Below, piece by piece: positions 12,871 through 15,287 of a stretch of 15,287 nt of DNA. Origin of the DNA: an uncultured Bacteroidales bacterium. Its GTDB lineage: Bacteria > Bacteroidota > Bacteroidia > Bacteroidales > Paludibacteraceae. Positions within the stretch are counted from its first letter, which is position 1, and the number at the start of each line of letters is the position of its first letter. The notes under the pieces were generated by a model. That model did not search any database. It worked only from the letters and a program-made list of their open reading frames with translations, and was not told the DNA's origin. Position numbers and translations under genes: made by a program. Location: NCBI GenBank assembly GCA_937911935.1, contig CALDQH010000006.1, forward strand, positions 1 through 15,287, given 5' to 3'.

Positions 12871-14754
12871 TCAACGTCTTTTTTGTTGTTGCTTGATCAT
12901 TTCGCGTTGGCGGGCCAATTGCTCTTTTTGCATTTGTTCCATGCGTGCCATAAAGCCTGATTTCTTGGGTGGCTTGTTAGCATTTGCCTTTAGTTGTGCC
13001 AATAATTTTTCGTCGTTTATCGAAATACGGAAAATAAATGTTTGTAGCAACGTTAGCACAGTCGAAATTAGATAATAGTAGCACAAGCCCGATGCATAGT
13101 CGTTAAAGAAGAACAAGAACATCACAGGCATTAAGTACATCATCCATTTCATCATAGGCATTTGTTGTTGACCTGTATTTTGCGAATCCATGGATATTTT
13201 GGTCGATGCAATATTGGCAATAGCCATCAACAAACAGAACAAACTAATGTGGTTGCCATAATAGGTCGAAATAATAGGAATGTAGGTTGTCCAACTAAAT
13301 ATCGCATCGTACGACGAAAGGTCGTCAGCCCACAAGAAACCTTGTTGACGCAACTCGATAGCTGCAGGGAAGAATACAAACAAAGCAAACAAAATAGGCA
13401 TTTGTAGTAGCATAGGTAAACAACCACCCATGGGGCTAACACCTACTTTACGATACAATGCCATGGTAGCTTGTTGGCGTTCCATGGGTTTGTCTTCGGG
13501 TATTTTCGCATTGATTTTTTCAATTTCAGGACGCAAAACACGCATTTTTGCCGTAGAAAGATACGATTTATACGTAAAGGGCAACAAAACGAGTTTCACA
13601 ATCAAGGTAAGCAAGAAAATAATCAATCCGTAATTGCTGATAAAACTACCCAAAAAGTTAAAGATTGGAATAATGAGGAATTTGTTGACCCAACCAAAAA
13701 TACCCCATCCAAGTGGAATCATTTCTTCTAAATTAAGCTGGTGCTCGCTATTTTCAACATTATCATCTAACGATGACAACAGTTGATAAGAGTTAGGACC
13801 AAAATAGTATGAGAAATGTGTAACCTCGTTGCCTGATACATCAAAATTGCTTGATGTGAATACTTTACAATCTTTTAAGTAGCTACTTTCTTTGCTAATG
13901 GTTGATTCTACTTGGGTATTGGTAAAGTAGCTTTCTTGCGCAATAAACACCGTCGAGAAGAATTGGTCCTTGCATGCAATCCAGTGAATGCGATTAGATA
14001 GGTCTTCGCGGTCGTCTGCATCGTTGCTTAGGTTCTCAACTTCGTCGTCATAAAATTTGTAATATAGTCCCGAATAACGTCCTTCAAATTTTTTGCTACG
14101 TTCTTGTTTGCGGATTTTCATATCCCACGACCAATCGAGCGATGTCATCTGTGGCGATAGGTATTTTTCCATACCCATGGCTTCTATGCTCATATTGACC
14201 ATATAGGCATCTTTACGAAGGTCGTAGTGCAAATACAACGCAGATGCGCTATCTATTTGCAATGCCATGGTAATGGTACTATCGGTTATTTGTGTGGGGG
14301 TAAAATACAAACTACCCGATTCTACAATACGGTTGTTGTTGGTTACCAACGTAAATTGTGTTTTTGCATCGTTTTGGTCAAACAACACCAAAGGTTCTTT
14401 GTCGCTGTTTAAATAGCCTTTCAGTTGAACCGACACAATGTTACCACCTTTATTACTCAAGGTAACAAGAAGCGAATCATTTTCGATGGTATATAATTTT
14501 TCTTCGCCTACGGTTAATGCATTAAAGGCACCATAATCTACAGCAGGTTTACCTTTGTTAATGGAATCTGTATAGGCTTGTGCTTGCTGATACTCCATTT
14601 CGCGCAAGGCAACTTGTTCTGCCTGAACAAGGCGAATAGAATCGGCATAAGCTTGTTGTTGTTTAATTTGTTCTTCGGATGGTTTGGTGTACCATGAATA
14701 CCCTACCAACAGGGCTAAAATAAGTACAAAACCGATGATTGTATTTTTATCCAT
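12871..14754 (-). CDS. yidC: Membrane protein insertase YidC
   Basis: 627 residues, the long Gram-negative form. An N-terminal membrane anchor (about 5-21) is followed by a periplasmic domain to about residue 345. The conserved Oxa1/YidC core comes next: helices near 352-371 and 374-393, the cytoplasmic hairpin 400-440 (RVLRPEIEKINAKIPEDKP), GGCLPMLLQMPILFALFVFF (443-462), and further helices at about 501-520, 533-551 and 556-575. The tail (about 576-627) is basic, with KEQLARQREMIKQQQKRR at the end, which fits ribosome contact. YidC inserts proteins into the inner membrane alone or with SecYEG. It starts 3 nt after the pyrG stop, a pairing I associate with Bacteroidota, so the two are surely co-transcribed. 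Confidence 0.97.
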   Translation of the reverse strand: MDKNTIIGFVLILALLVGYSWYTKPSEEQIKQQQAYADSIRLVQAEQVALREMEYQQAQAYTDSINKGKPAVDYGAFNALTVGEEKLYTIENDSLLVTLSNKGGNIVSVQLKGYLNSDKEPLVLFDQNDAKTQFTLVTNNNRIVESGSLYFTPTQITDSTITMALQIDSASALYLHYDLRKDAYMVNMSIEAMGMEKYLSPQMTSLDWSWDMKIRKQERSKKFEGRYSGLYYKFYDDEVENLSNDADDREDLSNRIHWIACKDQFFSTVFIAQESYFTNTQVESTISKESSYLKDCKVFTSSNFDVSGNEVTHFSYYFGPNSYQLLSSLDDNVENSEHQLNLEEMIPLGWGIFGWVNKFLIIPIFNFLGSFISNYGLIIFLLTLIVKLVLLPFTYKSYLSTAKMRVLRPEIEKINAKIPEDKPMERQQATMALYRKVGVSPMGGCLPMLLQMPILFALFVFFPAAIELRQQGFLWADDLSSYDAIFSWTTYIPIISTYYGNHISLFCLLMAIANIASTKISMDSQNTGQQQMPMMKWMMYLMPVMFLFFFNDYASGLCYYYLISTVLTLLQTFIFRISINDEKLLAQLKANANKPPKKSGFMARMEQMQKEQLARQREMIKQQQKRR

Positions 14755-14757
14755 TTG

Positions 14758-15287
14758 TTATTTTTCGATTGCGGCTTTTACAAAGTTTACAAATAAGGGG
14801 TGTGGTTTTTCGATACTGCTACGGAATTGTGGGTGGAATTGCACACCTACATACCAAGGGTGAGCTGGCACCTCAATGATTTCGCCAAGTTGAGTATCAG
14901 GGTTAACACCTGAAATAATCATGCCATTTGCTTCAAATTCGGCTTTATATTGATTATTGAATTCGAGACGGTGACGATGACGCTCTTGAATGAGTTCTTT
15001 GCCATAGATTTCGGCAGCGCGCGAGCCAGGTTTGATTTTACAAGCATAGGCACCGAGACGCATTGAGCCACCTTTGTCGAGATGAGTTTTTTGCTCTTCC
15101 ATCATGTCGATTACTTTGTGTTTTGCGTTAGGATTGATTTCGACAGTGTGAGCATCTTGATAACCTAACACATTGCGAGCAAACTCAATAGCCATCACTT
15201 GCATACCATAGCAGATACCAAGTGTAGGAATATTGTTTTCACGCGCATAACGTGCAGATATGATTTTACCTTCGATACCACGTTCAC
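14758..15287 (-). CDS. pyrG: CTP synthase, C-terminal glutaminase part; 5' end outside window
   Basis: CTP synthase turns UTP into CTP with ammonia from glutamine. Only the last 175 or so residues are here, and the frame is open to the window edge, so an internal ATG at 15204 is not the true start. The class I glutaminase nucleophile is visible at the edge in LGICYGMQ. RHRHRLEFNN and the closing PHPLFVNFVKAAIE are typical of PyrG. The His of the triad is in QFHPQF, but the next triad residue, normally Glu in HPE, is Gln here (codon CAA, 14827-14829). Cys and His are intact. yidC follows after 3 nt. Confidence 0.95.
   Translation of the reverse strand, partial: ERGIEGKIISARYARENNIPTLGICYGMQVMAIEFARNVLGYQDAHTVEINPNAKHKVIDMMEEQKTHLDKGGSMRLGAYACKIKPGSRAAEIYGKELIQERHRHRLEFNNQYKAEFEANGMIISGVNPDTQLGEIIEVPAHPWYVGVQFHPQFRSSIEKPHPLFVNFVKAAIEK

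Noticed and set aside
14758..15204. A 148-residue stand-alone glutaminase starting at the ATG at 15204
   Set aside because: The frame continues upstream to the window edge and includes the glutaminase nucleophile segment GICYGMQ, so this is the tail of full-length PyrG.

Overview
The window looks like a chromosomal segment of an anaerobic member of the Bacteroidota, probably Bacteroidales. Three things point there. The protein families are of that type: a B12-dependent NrdJ, a four-subunit VorB-type 2-oxoacid:ferredoxin oxidoreductase, and a pyrG-yidC gene pair. Several genes are preceded by the Bacteroidota housekeeping promoter (TTTG, about 19-21 nt, TAnnTTTG). Shine-Dalgarno sequences are largely absent. 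The DNA is AT-rich, with strongly AT-rich gaps.

Layout from left to right. Positions 1-1695 (-) hold the N-terminal 565 residues of a class II ribonucleotide reductase, cut by the window edge, behind a very good promoter. An alpha/beta hydrolase (-) follows at 2016-2828. A plus-strand group then runs from 2995 to 5368: a short Smr-domain protein, a nitroreductase-family flavoprotein and two hot-dog thioesterases of different subfamilies. A tandem universal stress protein (-, 5546-6379) faces away from a small four-helix membrane protein (+, 6498-6848). Next comes the compact operon for a 2-oxoacid:ferredoxin oxidoreductase (+, 6985-9627; delta ferredoxin, alpha VorB/KorA, beta KorB, gamma KorC). 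Everything after 9927 is on the minus strand: grpE-dnaJ-mnmA (chaperone cofactors plus a tRNA thiolase), and upstream of it pyrG-yidC (CTP synthase, cut by the edge, and the membrane protein insertase).

How the genes fit together. NrdJ and the ferredoxin-linked oxidoreductase both suit an oxygen-free lifestyle: deoxynucleotides are made without oxygen, and oxidative decarboxylation of 2-oxoacids yields reduced ferredoxin and acyl-CoA. GrpE and DnaJ drive the DnaK cycle. They sit behind a near-consensus sigma-54 type -24/-12 element, which would be an unusual way to control chaperones.

The most interesting material is between the genes. Five intergenic sites carry short tandem arrays with an exact 8-bp period. 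The units differ from site to site but nearly all fit NNNA(A/G/T)(T/C/G)CG or a close variant. In each case the unit strand reads away from the adjoining gene. Downstream of mnmA and of yidC the same composite order appears: stop codon, 5-bp mini-hairpin, octamer array, long perfect hairpin. Two sites contain GCGAAGC, the sequence known to form an exceptionally stable DNA mini-hairpin. Other points worth checking are a roughly 175-bp element with imperfect inverted ends after korC, a Gln in place of the catalytic-triad Glu in PyrG, and a sharp change in base composition inside nrdJ near position 540.
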